From JBGNFV01 sp049645705 (GTDB lineage: Bacteria > Bacteroidota > Bacteroidia > Cytophagales > Cyclobacteriaceae): 64,000 nucleotides of DNA. Position 1 is the first letter of the stretch, and every line of letters starts with the position of its first letter. The stretch lies in NCBI GenBank assembly GCA_049645705.1, contig JBARUK010000023.1:1-64000 (forward strand), written 5' to 3'. The notes under the pieces are model-generated. The model did no database searches, was not told where the DNA came from, and saw only the letters and a list, made by a program, of their open reading frames with translations. Below, in pieces: positions 38,709-47,638 of the stretch. The translations under genes were made by a program, and so were the position numbers.

Positions 38709-38918
38709 TCACGAGTTATTTCCGTGCGTGCCTTTTTCTTCCACTCTCGATTCTTTTACAGACTTGAGTTTTTCCGTAGGACTGCTGGAGCTCTTTCGCT
38801 GCGAGCGCTCTGCAGAGTCTTCTCTTTTGCGTCGCATGCGGTATAGGACGAAAAATATGATTACTACCGGTATGGCAGCAGCCAGTATGGCAAGGATTAT
38901 TGAACTTACGTTTTCCAT
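38709..38918 (-). CDS. Small single-pass membrane protein (69 aa)
   Basis: A 69-residue protein with one N-terminal membrane helix (residues 6-26, IILAILAAAIPVVIIFFVLY), then a basic RMRRKR stop-transfer and a hydrophilic, serine- and lysine-rich tail. No family is recognised. Its stop codon abuts that of the large protease gene without a single base between them. Tail-to-tail packing and a clean hydrophobic profile make it likely real. Function unknown. Confidence 0.6.
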   Translation of the reverse strand: MENVSSIILAILAAAIPVVIIFFVLYRMRRKREDSAERSQRKSSSSPTEKLKSVKESRVEEKGTHGNNS

Positions 38919-39029
38919 GTGTTAATGCTTTACTGTTGCTATAACCTGCCCGTAGTTGGGATTGTTGGAAAAAGCTATTAATTGAGGTATGGTCTTTGAT
39001 ATACTTCGGCTGGCAACCATTCAGACACT

Positions 39030-39665
39030 ATGATTTTAAAAAATATACGGTTAGTCCTGGGCGTTTTCTGCATGATGATCAGCACCTCACTTGTGGCGCA
39101 AACCATTCCTGCCGGTGAGCTGCCGTACGATGGCTACCGCCTGCAGAAGACAGAGGCCCTAACCAAAATGGACAAGGGCGTAGAGCTGACCAACCAGGGT
39201 AAATACCTGGAAGCAGACATCCTGCTACTGGAAGCTATGGACGAACTGCAGGAACTCCCTGCCGACCTGTGTTATCATTTCGGGCGCAACAGCTACTACC
39301 TCGAAAAGTATTCGCAAAGCCTTAGCTGGCTGTACAAATACCTGGAACTCAAGGGTAGCGACGGGCGATATTCTGCTGAAGCAAGTGAATACATTGAGCG
39401 GTCTGAAAAAGACCTTCGGGCCAGAAAATCCAGCCTGGCCAAAGCTACCGTGTCATCTTCATCTGAGAATATAAATACACAACCACGACCCTGCAAAGAA
39501 GGGGAGCAGATAAAATGCCCCGTGTGCAGAGGCGAAGGCGTAGTTATTACAAGGGGCGTATTTGATAAGACCTACCGTACATGTCCTTTTGGAGATGACG
39601 GGGCTATGGACTGTGAAACATTTATTCTGTTCAGAGAAGGCAGACTCACCCTACCGGAAAATTAA
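39030..39665 (+). CDS. Exported TPR-like protein with C-terminal zinc-finger-type motif
   Basis: A 211-residue protein with a signal peptide (LVLGVFCMMISTSLVAQ). Residues about 45-130 look like two TPR-type helix pairs (GVELTNQGKYLEADILLLEAM, YLEKYSQSLSWLYKYLELKG). After a serine-rich linker, a CPVCRGEGVV motif with further cysteines (RTCPFGDDGAMDC) resembles the zinc centre of DnaJ. No exact family is recognised. It lies 43 bases before the ABC permease gene, but a promoter-like TACCTTTC at 39672 suggests separate control. Confidence 0.7.
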   Translation: MILKNIRLVLGVFCMMISTSLVAQTIPAGELPYDGYRLQKTEALTKMDKGVELTNQGKYLEADILLLEAMDELQELPADLCYHFGRNSYYLEKYSQSLSWLYKYLELKGSDGRYSAEASEYIERSEKDLRARKSSLAKATVSSSSENINTQPRPCKEGEQIKCPVCRGEGVVITRGVFDKTYRTCPFGDDGAMDCETFILFREGRLTLPEN

Positions 39666-39708
39666 ATTTTATACCTTTCCGGTCTGACTCGTTATACCCG
39701 TCCGTAAG

Positions 39709-40788
39709 ATGGATAAAACCAGACCTGATCAACCTACACATACTATCAATACAGGTAAACCTGCCAAAGCAGGCTGGCTCCTTTTTCTGGCCCTGTCAGT
39801 TGGTGTGCTGTCAGTTGTCTCCCTGGCATTTGCATCAGTAGATATTCCATTTTCATCCATTATCAATATCCTCAGCGGAGAAGAAGGAGAACCTGCCGCC
39901 TGGTACATCATTATTAAAGACATTCGCCTGCCCCGCGTACTTACTGCTATACTTGTGGGTGTTTCTCTCGGGCTGGCAGGGCTTCAGCTGCAGACACTTT
40001 TCAGAAATCCTTTGGCGAGCCCATTTACCCTGGGCATTTCCAGCGGAGCCACCCTGGGCGTGGCTCTGTCCATCTGGATATTTCCGGGCATGGTCTTCTT
40101 CGGAGAGGCAGGCGGGTGGTGGTTTGCCAATCTGTCCACTATATCCGGGGCAGCCCTGGGCGCTTTTGGTATGCTCAGTCTTATGCTGGCCATAGCTTAC
40201 CGCGTACGCGACATGACCACCGTGCTGCTCTTTGGTGTTATCGCCGGTGCCCTCATTGGCGCCATAGTCACCCTTCTGGTATACTTCGGCAATGAGCGGG
40301 AGACCCGCGCATTCGTAGAGTGGGGCTTCGGAAGCTTTAGCCGTATCGGGTGGGAGGAACTGACCTGGTTTTCTATTGCTACCTTTATTGGTCTGGTATT
40401 ATGCCTGTTGGCTATCAAGCCTCTTAACGCACTCTTACTGGGTGAGCGCTACGCCCGCTCGCTGGGCGTGTCACTGTCCCGGTCCAGGCTGCTGATCATG
40501 GCAGGTTCCAGTATTCTGGCCGGAGCCGTCATCGCATATGCCGGTCCCATAGGCTTTATTGGTATAGCCGTACCTCACCTGAGCCGGGCTATCTTTCAGA
40601 CATCAGACCACCGCTGGCTGGTACCCGCCACCGTGCTCATGGGAGCAGCCCTGGCACTTGCCTGCGGCCTGTTGGCAGAGTGGCCAGGTGCAAGCCAGTC
40701 GCTGCCTGTAAACGCCGCCACCGCACTGGCGGGAGCTCCCGTGGCTGCATGGGTATTGCTCAAAAGCAGAAAAGGAGGGTGGCTATGA
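39709..40788 (+). CDS. FecCD family ABC transporter permease (iron-chelate/cobalamin type)
   Basis: A 359-residue membrane protein with about ten helices. FecCD family segments seen: DIRLPRVLTAILVGVSLGLAGLQLQ, NPLASPFTLGISSGATLG, GGIIGALVTLLV-like GALIGAIVTLLVYF, LGVSLSRSRLL and GPIGFIGIAVPHLSRAIF. It forms a homodimeric channel for ferric siderophore, haem or vitamin B12. It overlaps the ATPase gene by four bases (ATGA). No substrate-binding protein or TonB-dependent receptor gene is adjacent. Confidence 0.93.
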   Translation: MDKTRPDQPTHTINTGKPAKAGWLLFLALSVGVLSVVSLAFASVDIPFSSIINILSGEEGEPAAWYIIIKDIRLPRVLTAILVGVSLGLAGLQLQTLFRNPLASPFTLGISSGATLGVALSIWIFPGMVFFGEAGGWWFANLSTISGAALGAFGMLSLMLAIAYRVRDMTTVLLFGVIAGALIGAIVTLLVYFGNERETRAFVEWGFGSFSRIGWEELTWFSIATFIGLVLCLLAIKPLNALLLGERYARSLGVSLSRSRLLIMAGSSILAGAVIAYAGPIGFIGIAVPHLSRAIFQTSDHRWLVPATVLMGAALALACGLLAEWPGASQSLPVNAATALAGAPVAAWVLLKSRKGGWL

Positions 40789-41765
40789 GTTTGCTGAAGC
40801 TGGAAAACATAAGCGTAGGGTATCCGCCCGCCGCACCCTTACTTTCAGGCCTCGATCTTAGCCTGGAAAAAGGGCAGGTAGCTTGTATAGCCGGGCGCAA
40901 CGGGTCGGGCAAGAGCACCCTCATGCGTACGCTGGCCGGTGTGCAGAAACCCCTTGCCGGTACCGTTCGCTTAGACGATAAAATACTGCAGGAGCTCAGC
41001 CCTAACGATCTGGCAAGGACCCTGGCCATCGTAACTACCGAGCACGTTCCGGTAGGGCATCTGCGGGTAGAAGAGATGGTAAGCCTGGGGCGCTATCCGT
41101 ATACCGGACCATTCGGTAAGCTCAACCGTGAAGACAGACGGGCAGTAGGAGAGGCCATGGAAATGACCGGATGCCACAGCCTGGCCGGTCAGTTTACCTA
41201 CACCCTCAGTGATGGTCAGTGGCAAAGAGTGATGATAGCCCGTGCACTGGCGCAGGAACCCGTCATTCTGTTGCTGGATGAGCCAACCGGGTTTCTCGAC
41301 TGGCCTGGCAAAGCCGGAACTTTCAAAATGCTGAGGCAACTGGCATCAGCAGGCGGGCCTGCCATTGTTTTTGCCAGTCATGACCTGGAAATGGCCCTTC
41401 CGGTATCCGATGTGGCGTGGGTGCTGGATGAGCAGAAGATACTGAGTGGAACACCCGAAGACACCCTGAGCAATGGCACCCTGGAAAAAGCGTTCGGGTT
41501 AGAGCCGGGTACCATATTGCATAATCATTATGCCGCCGCACGCGTTTCTGATAAGCTGACCGTAACCGGACCAGCCCATCTGCAGCGCCTGGTAAGCCAG
41601 GCCCTGGCGCGGGAAAACAGCCGGAAGCCTATAACCCTGCGGGGAGTCATCCTGGCAGATGATTCCGAAGGCCGTATGTCGCTGCAGTACCAGCAGGAAG
41701 GTACCGGCAGGCTTGCTTTCAGTTCAGTGCAGGAACTGCTGCAGTACGTGCGTAAAGAAAACTGA
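40785..41765 (+). CDS. ABC transporter ATP-binding protein (FecE/BtuD type)
   Basis: A 326-residue ATPase, partner of the permease before it. Walker A GRNGSGKST (37-45), signature YTLSDGQWQRVMIARAL with Asp where most family members have Gly (LSDGQ), and Walker B VILLLDEP followed by the H-loop ASHDLEMAL. About 70 residues follow the ATPase core and form an extra domain not typical of FecE. The ATG at 40785 overlaps the permease stop. Metal-chelate or cobalamin import is inferred from the permease family. Confidence 0.92.
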   Translation: MSLLKLENISVGYPPAAPLLSGLDLSLEKGQVACIAGRNGSGKSTLMRTLAGVQKPLAGTVRLDDKILQELSPNDLARTLAIVTTEHVPVGHLRVEEMVSLGRYPYTGPFGKLNREDRRAVGEAMEMTGCHSLAGQFTYTLSDGQWQRVMIARALAQEPVILLLDEPTGFLDWPGKAGTFKMLRQLASAGGPAIVFASHDLEMALPVSDVAWVLDEQKILSGTPEDTLSNGTLEKAFGLEPGTILHNHYAAARVSDKLTVTGPAHLQRLVSQALARENSRKPITLRGVILADDSEGRMSLQYQQEGTGRLAFSSVQELLQYVRKEN

Positions 41766-41932
41766 GAATTTAAACCTGAAGAAAATTAGCAGGCATTGTC
41801 CGTAAATAGTTTGATCGTTTGCCCGATTGATTATTTTCACGATCCGGGCGTAACAGAAACAAACAAGCCTGTAAAAATGAATGACGCGGCGAGTCAATGG
41901 AAAAGCGTAGATTGCCGGTCGAAAGAAGGAGT

Positions 41933-44254
41933 ATGGAATATCTGGAACAATTAAACGAACCTCAGAGAGAAGGAGTAGTCAGTATAGATGGTCCCTGCAT
42001 GATCATAGCTGGTGCCGGATCCGGTAAGACCAGGGTGCTTACTTTTCGTATAGCCCATCTTATGAAAGCCCATGAGGTAGATCCTTTTTCTATTCTGGCG
42101 CTGACCTTTACCAATAAGGCGGCCAGTGAGATGAAGAAGCGGATCGAACAGGTGGTTGGTTCCGATGCCCGTAACCTGTGGATGGGAACATTTCACTCCG
42201 TATTTGCCCGTATACTGCGGCACGATGCCCACCGCATTGGCTACCCGAATAACTTCACTATCTACGATACAGACGACAGCAAGTCACTTATAAAGTCCAT
42301 CGTAAAAGAAATGGGGCTGGATGACAAGCTTTATAAGCCCAACGGTGTACTGTCACGGATATCCGGCGCAAAGAATAACCTTGTAAGCTGGGAAGATTAC
42401 CTGCGTAACCCCGTCTACCGCGAAGACGATGAGGCTGCCATGCGTCCAGAGATAGGGCGTATCTATAAGACCTACCAGGAGAGGTGCTTTACCTCAGGGG
42501 CTATGGATTTCGACGACCTGCTCTTCAACATGCACATACTGCTGCGCGACCATGATGACGTACGCCATCGCTACCAGCACCGGTTCAGGTACATTATGGT
42601 AGACGAGTTTCAGGATACCAACCTGACCCAGTACATCATCACCCGAACCCTCAGCAAGGTGCACCAGAACATTGCCGTAGTAGGTGATGACGCACAGAGT
42701 ATCTACGCATTCCGCGGGGCCAATATCCAGAATATTCTCAACTTCGAGAAAGACTACCCCGAACTGAAAGTCATCAAACTGGAACAGAACTACCGTTCTA
42801 CCAAGAACATAGTCAATGCGGCTAACTCCATTATCGCCAAAAACACCGCCCAGCTTCCTAAAAATGTATGGACAGACAACCTGGAGGGCGACCTCGTAGA
42901 GATCGTAAAGACTACCAGTGACAACGAAGAGGGTAAAATAGTAGCCAGCCAGATTTTCGAAGAGAAAAACAATCACCAGCTTAGCTACGATGACTTTGCC
43001 GTGCTGTACAGGACCAACAGCCAGTCCCGTGCCATAGAAGAAGCCCTGCGAAGAAGCAATATCCCCTATGTGATCATCGGTGGGGTGTCCTTCTACCAGC
43101 GTCGTGAGATCAAAGACCTGCTCGGTTACCTGCGCTTCGTCGTGAATCCGCTGGATGAGCAGGCATTTCGCCGTATAGTCAACCTACCCAAGCGCGGCGT
43201 AGGCGCTACCTCAGTGGATAAGATCGTTAATGCCTCCTTTGATAACAATCGCCCCCTCTGGGACGTAGTAAGTAACGTACATGCCTATATGTCCGGGCGT
43301 GCGGCCAACTCAGTGGCTTCCTTTGCCGAGATGATCGGTAACTTCCGGGGTATGACCGAGCGCAAAGATGCCTTCGAAATGGCCAGTCACATAGCCAAAG
43401 TATCAGGTTTACTGCGGGAACTGTACGAAGACAAAACCGTAGAAGGTCTGAACCGGTATGAGAACGTCCAGGAATTGCTCAATGCCATCAAAGAATATGT
43501 AGACAACCCCGAGAACGAAGATAAAAGCCTGGGGGCTTTTCTGCAGGAAGTGGCCCTGCTCACCGATGCAGATAATAAAAAGAAGCAGGACGACGGTTTG
43601 CCCAAAGTGACCCTTATGACCATTCACATGGCCAAGGGACTTGAGTTTAAGAACGTATTTGTAGTTGGTTTGGAAGAAGACCTCTTTCCCAGCCAGATGA
43701 TGCTAGAGAGCCGGGCCGACCTGGAGGAAGAGAGACGGCTCTTTTACGTAGCCATAACCCGGGCCATGAACAAGCTCTTCCTTACCTATGCGCTGTCTCG
43801 CTACCGGTTTGGTCGCCTCAAAAACTGTGAACCCAGCCGCTTTCTGGAAGAGATAGACCCTGCCTACGTACGCATAAACCGCAGGAGCAGCAGCGTGAGT
43901 CCGGCCGGTATGCTGCGCCGCGGAGGCAGCCTGCCTGGTGGTACTAATGCCGGGTCGGAGTTTCAGGGCAGTAACTACGCCCGTAACCTGGTGCGCGGCA
44001 CCCAGTTAGATAAGAAAAACAGTCAGAACGCACGGCAGACCAACAGGCAGGTATACAAACCCAGCCCTGGTTTTGCACCCAGTGATACCACCGACCTCAA
44101 AGAAGGTCAGCGGGTAGAACACGCTAAGTTTGGCATGGGCACCGTTACCAAAATGGATACTACCGGGGCGAACCGAAAAGCCAGCGTGTTATTTGAAAAT
44201 GCGGGTGAAAAAACCCTCCTTCTTAGCTTTGCCAAGCTGCGCATAGTAGAATAG
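41933..44254 (+). CDS. UvrD/PcrA-type ATP-dependent DNA helicase
   Basis: A 773-residue superfamily 1A helicase moving 3'-5' on DNA, active in repair and replication. Seen: the Q motif LNEPQREGV, Walker A AGAGSGKT (26-33), LTFTNKAASEMK, motif II VDEFQDTN, motif III VGDDAQSIYAFRGA, motif IV EQNYRST, motif V TIHMAKGLEFKNVFVVG and motif VI VAITRAMNKLFLTYA. The C-terminal 60 residues (VEHAKFGMGTVTKM) form the Tudor-like tail typical of PcrA. ATG 41933 with MEYLEQLNEPQ is preferred over 41897. Confidence 0.95.
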   Translation: MEYLEQLNEPQREGVVSIDGPCMIIAGAGSGKTRVLTFRIAHLMKAHEVDPFSILALTFTNKAASEMKKRIEQVVGSDARNLWMGTFHSVFARILRHDAHRIGYPNNFTIYDTDDSKSLIKSIVKEMGLDDKLYKPNGVLSRISGAKNNLVSWEDYLRNPVYREDDEAAMRPEIGRIYKTYQERCFTSGAMDFDDLLFNMHILLRDHDDVRHRYQHRFRYIMVDEFQDTNLTQYIITRTLSKVHQNIAVVGDDAQSIYAFRGANIQNILNFEKDYPELKVIKLEQNYRSTKNIVNAANSIIAKNTAQLPKNVWTDNLEGDLVEIVKTTSDNEEGKIVASQIFEEKNNHQLSYDDFAVLYRTNSQSRAIEEALRRSNIPYVIIGGVSFYQRREIKDLLGYLRFVVNPLDEQAFRRIVNLPKRGVGATSVDKIVNASFDNNRPLWDVVSNVHAYMSGRAANSVASFAEMIGNFRGMTERKDAFEMASHIAKVSGLLRELYEDKTVEGLNRYENVQELLNAIKEYVDNPENEDKSLGAFLQEVALLTDADNKKKQDDGLPKVTLMTIHMAKGLEFKNVFVVGLEEDLFPSQMMLESRADLEEERRLFYVAITRAMNKLFLTYALSRYRFGRLKNCEPSRFLEEIDPAYVRINRRSSSVSPAGMLRRGGSLPGGTNAGSEFQGSNYARNLVRGTQLDKKNSQNARQTNRQVYKPSPGFAPSDTTDLKEGQRVEHAKFGMGTVTKMDTTGANRKASVLFENAGEKTLLLSFAKLRIVE

Positions 44255-44329
44255 TAGCCGTAAAGCCTTTTTGCCGCCTTATTAAAATCTATTTATAGGG
44301 CGGGCAAACATTATTTTTATATTTTTGCT

Positions 44330-44337
44330 TACTACCA
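44330..44337 (+). promoter_or_regulatory. Candidate -7 box TATTTTTG upstream of the DUF4290-murA unit
   Basis: An exact TAnnTTTG match 18 bases before the ATG of the DUF4290 gene, implying a very short leader. The preceding 90 bases are AT-rich. Confidence 0.5.
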
Positions 44338-44354
44338 TAACAGGATGATTTTTA

Positions 44355-44978
44355 ATGTTCCAATATAACACACAACAATCTCAGCTTATTCTCAAGGAAT
44401 ACGGACGCAACGTTCAGATGCTTATAAAATATATTAAGACCATCGACGACCGCGAGAAACGTACCAGGTATGCCTATACAGTGATAGAGCTGATGAAGCA
44501 GGTAAACCCTATCATGCAGAGCTCACCCGAGTACAATCAGAAGTTGTGGGACGACCTGTACATCATGTCAGATTTTGATCTGGAAGTGGACAGTCCGTAT
44601 CCTATGCCTGAAAAAGAAGTACTTGGCCGTCGCCCTCAGAGAGTAGAGTATAACCTGTACAACATCAAGTACAAGCACTACGGCAAGAACATAGAGCTGC
44701 TGATAGAAGAAGCTGTGAAGATCGAAGATCCGAAAGAGCAGGAGCAGGCAGTCATCCAGATTGGTAAGCTGATGAAGACCTTTTACACCTCCTATAACAG
44801 CGATGCCACAGACGATGCCCAGATTCTCAATGATATTCGCAGGCTGTCAGAGCGCAGCCTGGATCTCAACGAAGAGCTTCTGAGCAAAGGTAATCTGTTC
44901 GACTCTCAGAAAAGCAGAGGAAACAGAAACTACCAGCGTAAATCCGGAGGAGGAAAACAGCGCAGAAGACATAATTAA
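44355..44978 (+). CDS. DUF4290 family protein
   Basis: A 207-residue protein of the Bacteroidota-specific DUF4290 family: FQYNTQQSQLILKEYGRN..., VNYLMK-like helices and a second half starting RRPQRVEYNLYNIKYKHYGKN that repeats the pattern of the first, so it looks like a tandem of two helical units. The tail is basic (GGGKQRRRHN), perhaps binding RNA. It shares one base with murA. The steady pairing with murA suggests a link to cell wall synthesis, but its function is unknown. Confidence 0.85.
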   Translation: MFQYNTQQSQLILKEYGRNVQMLIKYIKTIDDREKRTRYAYTVIELMKQVNPIMQSSPEYNQKLWDDLYIMSDFDLEVDSPYPMPEKEVLGRRPQRVEYNLYNIKYKHYGKNIELLIEEAVKIEDPKEQEQAVIQIGKLMKTFYTSYNSDATDDAQILNDIRRLSERSLDLNEELLSKGNLFDSQKSRGNRNYQRKSGGGKQRRRHN

Positions 44979-46285
44979 TGGCAACATTTACAGTTCACGG
45001 CGGCAGCCGGTTACAAGGCGAGATCATACCACAGGGCGCAAAGAACGAGGCATTGCAGATATTGTGTGCCGTTCTTATCACCCCGGAGCCTGTCACCATT
45101 CATAAAGTACCCAACATCCGGGATGTCAATAAGCTCATAGAGCTGCTGGGCGACATGGGCGTGGAGGTAGAAAAGACAGGTGATGAAAGCTACCGCTTCA
45201 CTGCCAAGAACGTAAATGTTTCCTACCTGGAGTCTCCCGAGTTCAAGCAGAAAGCTGCTTCCCTACGGGGTTCCATTATGATACTCGGCCCGCTTCTTGC
45301 CCGCTTTGGCAAAGGTAAGATCCCCAAGCCGGGCGGAGATAAGATAGGCAGGCGAAGGCTGGATACCCATTTTCTGGGTTTTGAGAAGCTGGGTGCTCGC
45401 TTTGACTACAATGCTTCAGATAACTTTTATACCATAGATGCCTCCAACCTTCGCGGTACTTACATGCTGCTGGACGAGGCTTCCGTAACCGGCACAGCTA
45501 ACGTACTGCTGGCTGCCGTTATGGCCAAAGGTACCACCACCATATACAATGCCGCCTGCGAGCCATACATTCAGCAGCTTTGCCGCATGCTCAATAGCAT
45601 GGGGGCCAGGATCAGCGGTATAGGTAGTAACCTGCTTAAGATAGAAGGCGTAGAATACCTGCACGGCACAGAGCACACCATGCTGCCCGATATGATCGAG
45701 ATTGGCTCATTTATCGGTATGGCAGCTATGACCCAGTCCGAGCTTACCATCAAAGACGCACGTGTAGACCAGCTGGGCCTTATTCCTGATATTTTCAGAA
45801 GGCTTGGTATCAAGATAGAGATCAAAGGCGACGACATTTACGTACCTGCACAGGAATCATACGAGATAGAGACCTTTATCGATGGCTCCATTATGACCAT
45901 TGCAGATGCTCCCTGGCCCGGCTTCACCCCTGACCTGCTCAGCATCGTGCTTGTAGTGGCCACACAGGCCAAGGGCACCGTACTCGTCCATCAGAAGATG
46001 TTCGAAAGCAGGCTTTTCTTCGTAGATAAGCTTATAGACATGGGCGCCCAGATCATCCTGTGCGATCCTCACCGTGCCACCATCATCGGACTGGATCGTA
46101 AGCAGCCACTGCGTGGTATTAATATGACCTCTCCTGACATTCGTGCGGGTGTATCATTGCTCATTGCAGCCCTCTCCGCAAAGGGTACCAGTACCATCTA
46201 CAATGTAGAACAGATAGACCGTGGATATCAGAACATCGACACCCGTCTACAGGCACTCGGTGCCCGCATTGAAAGAGGAGAGTAA
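44978..46285 (+). CDS. murA: UDP-GlcNAc enolpyruvyl transferase MurA with Asp at the fosfomycin site
   Basis: A 435-residue enzyme for the first committed step of peptidoglycan synthesis: enolpyruvyl transfer from phosphoenolpyruvate to UDP-GlcNAc. Seen: GAKNEALQIL (Lys22 loop), SLRGSIMILGPLLARFG and the active loop KPGGDKIGRR. The residue matching Cys115 of Escherichia coli is Asp121. Cys-to-Asp enzymes stay active but are not alkylated by fosfomycin. The remaining motifs, including SPDIRAGVSLLIAAL near the end, are normal. It follows DUF4290 by a one-base overlap and is separate from the dcw cluster. Confidence 0.96.
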   Translation: MATFTVHGGSRLQGEIIPQGAKNEALQILCAVLITPEPVTIHKVPNIRDVNKLIELLGDMGVEVEKTGDESYRFTAKNVNVSYLESPEFKQKAASLRGSIMILGPLLARFGKGKIPKPGGDKIGRRRLDTHFLGFEKLGARFDYNASDNFYTIDASNLRGTYMLLDEASVTGTANVLLAAVMAKGTTTIYNAACEPYIQQLCRMLNSMGARISGIGSNLLKIEGVEYLHGTEHTMLPDMIEIGSFIGMAAMTQSELTIKDARVDQLGLIPDIFRRLGIKIEIKGDDIYVPAQESYEIETFIDGSIMTIADAPWPGFTPDLLSIVLVVATQAKGTVLVHQKMFESRLFFVDKLIDMGAQIILCDPHRATIIGLDRKQPLRGINMTSPDIRAGVSLLIAALSAKGTSTIYNVEQIDRGYQNIDTRLQALGARIERGE

Positions 46286-46302
46286 AGTAATTTCATTACT
46301 TC

Positions 46303-46818
46303 ATGTTGCTTGACCTGGCCCTCTGTACCATCCGGCAGTGGAAACAGACTGATGTACCAGACCTGGTTAGGTATGCCAATAACCGGGCCGTGTGGTTTAA
46401 TCTGCGCGATACATTTCCCCATCCTTATACTGAGGCCGATGCACGCAAGTACATTACTATCTCAAATGGCCAGAACCCCGTAAGCAGCTTTGCCATCGAA
46501 GTAAATGGTTGTGCGGCAGGTAGCATCGGTTTTATGATCAAGAGTGGTGTCTATGCCCGTACCGTAGAACTTGGCTACTGGCTTGCAGAAGATTTTTGGG
46601 GCCGTGGCATAGCCACCTGTGCCGCCAGCGGCATGCTTTCATATGTATTGCAGAAGTATAATCCTGTACGCGTTTATGCTTGTTGCTTCGAGTGGAACAA
46701 GGGCTCCGCCAGGGTATTGGAAAAAGCGGGGTTTCACCTCGAAGCCAGGCTTAAGAAGGGAATCATAAAGGATGGAAGGGTAGGGGATGAATTGATCTAT
46801 GCCTTTATAAATAAGTAA
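46303..46818 (+). CDS. GNAT family N-acetyltransferase (RimJ/RimL type)
   Basis: A 171-residue acetyltransferase of the group that modifies protein N-termini or small amines. It begins CTIRQWKQTDVPDLVRYANNRAVW and shows AVELGYWLAEDFWGRGIAT-like VELGYWLAEDFWGRGIATCA with the acetyl-CoA loop, then VYACCFEWNKGSARVLEKAGF. It lies 17 bases after murA and may be co-transcribed. Target unknown. Confidence 0.9.
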   Translation: MLLDLALCTIRQWKQTDVPDLVRYANNRAVWFNLRDTFPHPYTEADARKYITISNGQNPVSSFAIEVNGCAAGSIGFMIKSGVYARTVELGYWLAEDFWGRGIATCAASGMLSYVLQKYNPVRVYACCFEWNKGSARVLEKAGFHLEARLKKGIIKDGRVGDELIYAFINK

Positions 46819-46846
46819 GGGAAGCTCCTTTTAAAGAAACTTCCCT
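46818..46846. terminator. Weak hairpin between convergent genes
   Basis: AGGGAAG (46818-46824) pairs with CTTCCCT (46840-46846) around a 15-base loop, starting in the stop codon of the acetyltransferase. No strong T-run follows on the plus strand. The minus strand continues with a moderately U-rich tract, so it may serve the gene at 46873 better. Confidence 0.4.
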
Positions 46847-46872
46847 GCACCTGATATTATAAGTTCAGTTTA

Positions 46873-47499
46873 CTATCTATAATCATCTGATCGAAACGGC
46901 CTTCCGTTATCTCCGGCTACTGGTGCACCTAAGTTGCGGAATGATAAGAATCTTTCAGCAAGTTCAGCCACACCCATACGGATCTGCTTTCTCTGTGTGC
47001 GCAGATCGGATTTACTATCCACTACACCCATAGCATACCCTTCCCAGATAATCTCACCGGTCTGAGCGTCCATTATGTTCATTACCAGCGTTCCGTTCTC
47101 CAGGGGTGCCTCGCCATTATTTTTCTCACTCATATAGAGAAAAACGGCATTATCTGAGACCATATAGGCCTTAGGCTCCCATTCATTACTGAACAGGTGG
47201 TAGTTTACTATCACATCCGCTTCATTTCCCATAGAGCTGGACATACCGCTGGCATCCATCTCATGTTCCATCGCATCTTCTATCATAGCAGAGGGTATGC
47301 TGTTCATAGCCACCCAACTACTTTCATCCATATTGCCAGTACTTGTTACAAACTGGTAGGAATCGTAATCCTTAAAATCAGCATCTTCCAGATATCTGAC
47401 ATCTATCTTTATGTCTCCCGGATCTTTTGTATCATCATTCTGAGCTAATACAGGTATAGCTAATACTAGTGCTAAAAAGGTTAAAAAATTTCGTTTCAT
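46873..47499 (-). CDS. DUF4136 domain exported protein
   Basis: A 208-residue protein with a signal peptide (FLTFLALVLAIPVLAQ) and the DUF4136 pattern: DFKDYDSYQFV near the start, ADVIVNYHLF in the middle and GTLVMNIMDAQTGEIIWEGYA near the end. Members are envelope proteins of unknown role, usually lipidated; here no lipobox Cys is present, so it should be periplasmic or secreted. Confidence 0.85.
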   Translation of the reverse strand: MKRNFLTFLALVLAIPVLAQNDDTKDPGDIKIDVRYLEDADFKDYDSYQFVTSTGNMDESSWVAMNSIPSAMIEDAMEHEMDASGMSSSMGNEADVIVNYHLFSNEWEPKAYMVSDNAVFLYMSEKNNGEAPLENGTLVMNIMDAQTGEIIWEGYAMGVVDSKSDLRTQRKQIRMGVAELAERFLSFRNLGAPVAGDNGRPFRSDDYR

Positions 47500-47638
47500 A
47501 AGTACGATATTAAATTAGACATTTGCTATATACGTTACCAAACCCACTAAAACTGTACTTGTTCAAGTTTGCTGAATATATTCGATTGGTAATAAGGTAT
47601 TTACAATTAATTGTTGTGTATTATAAGCTGATGTGTGC

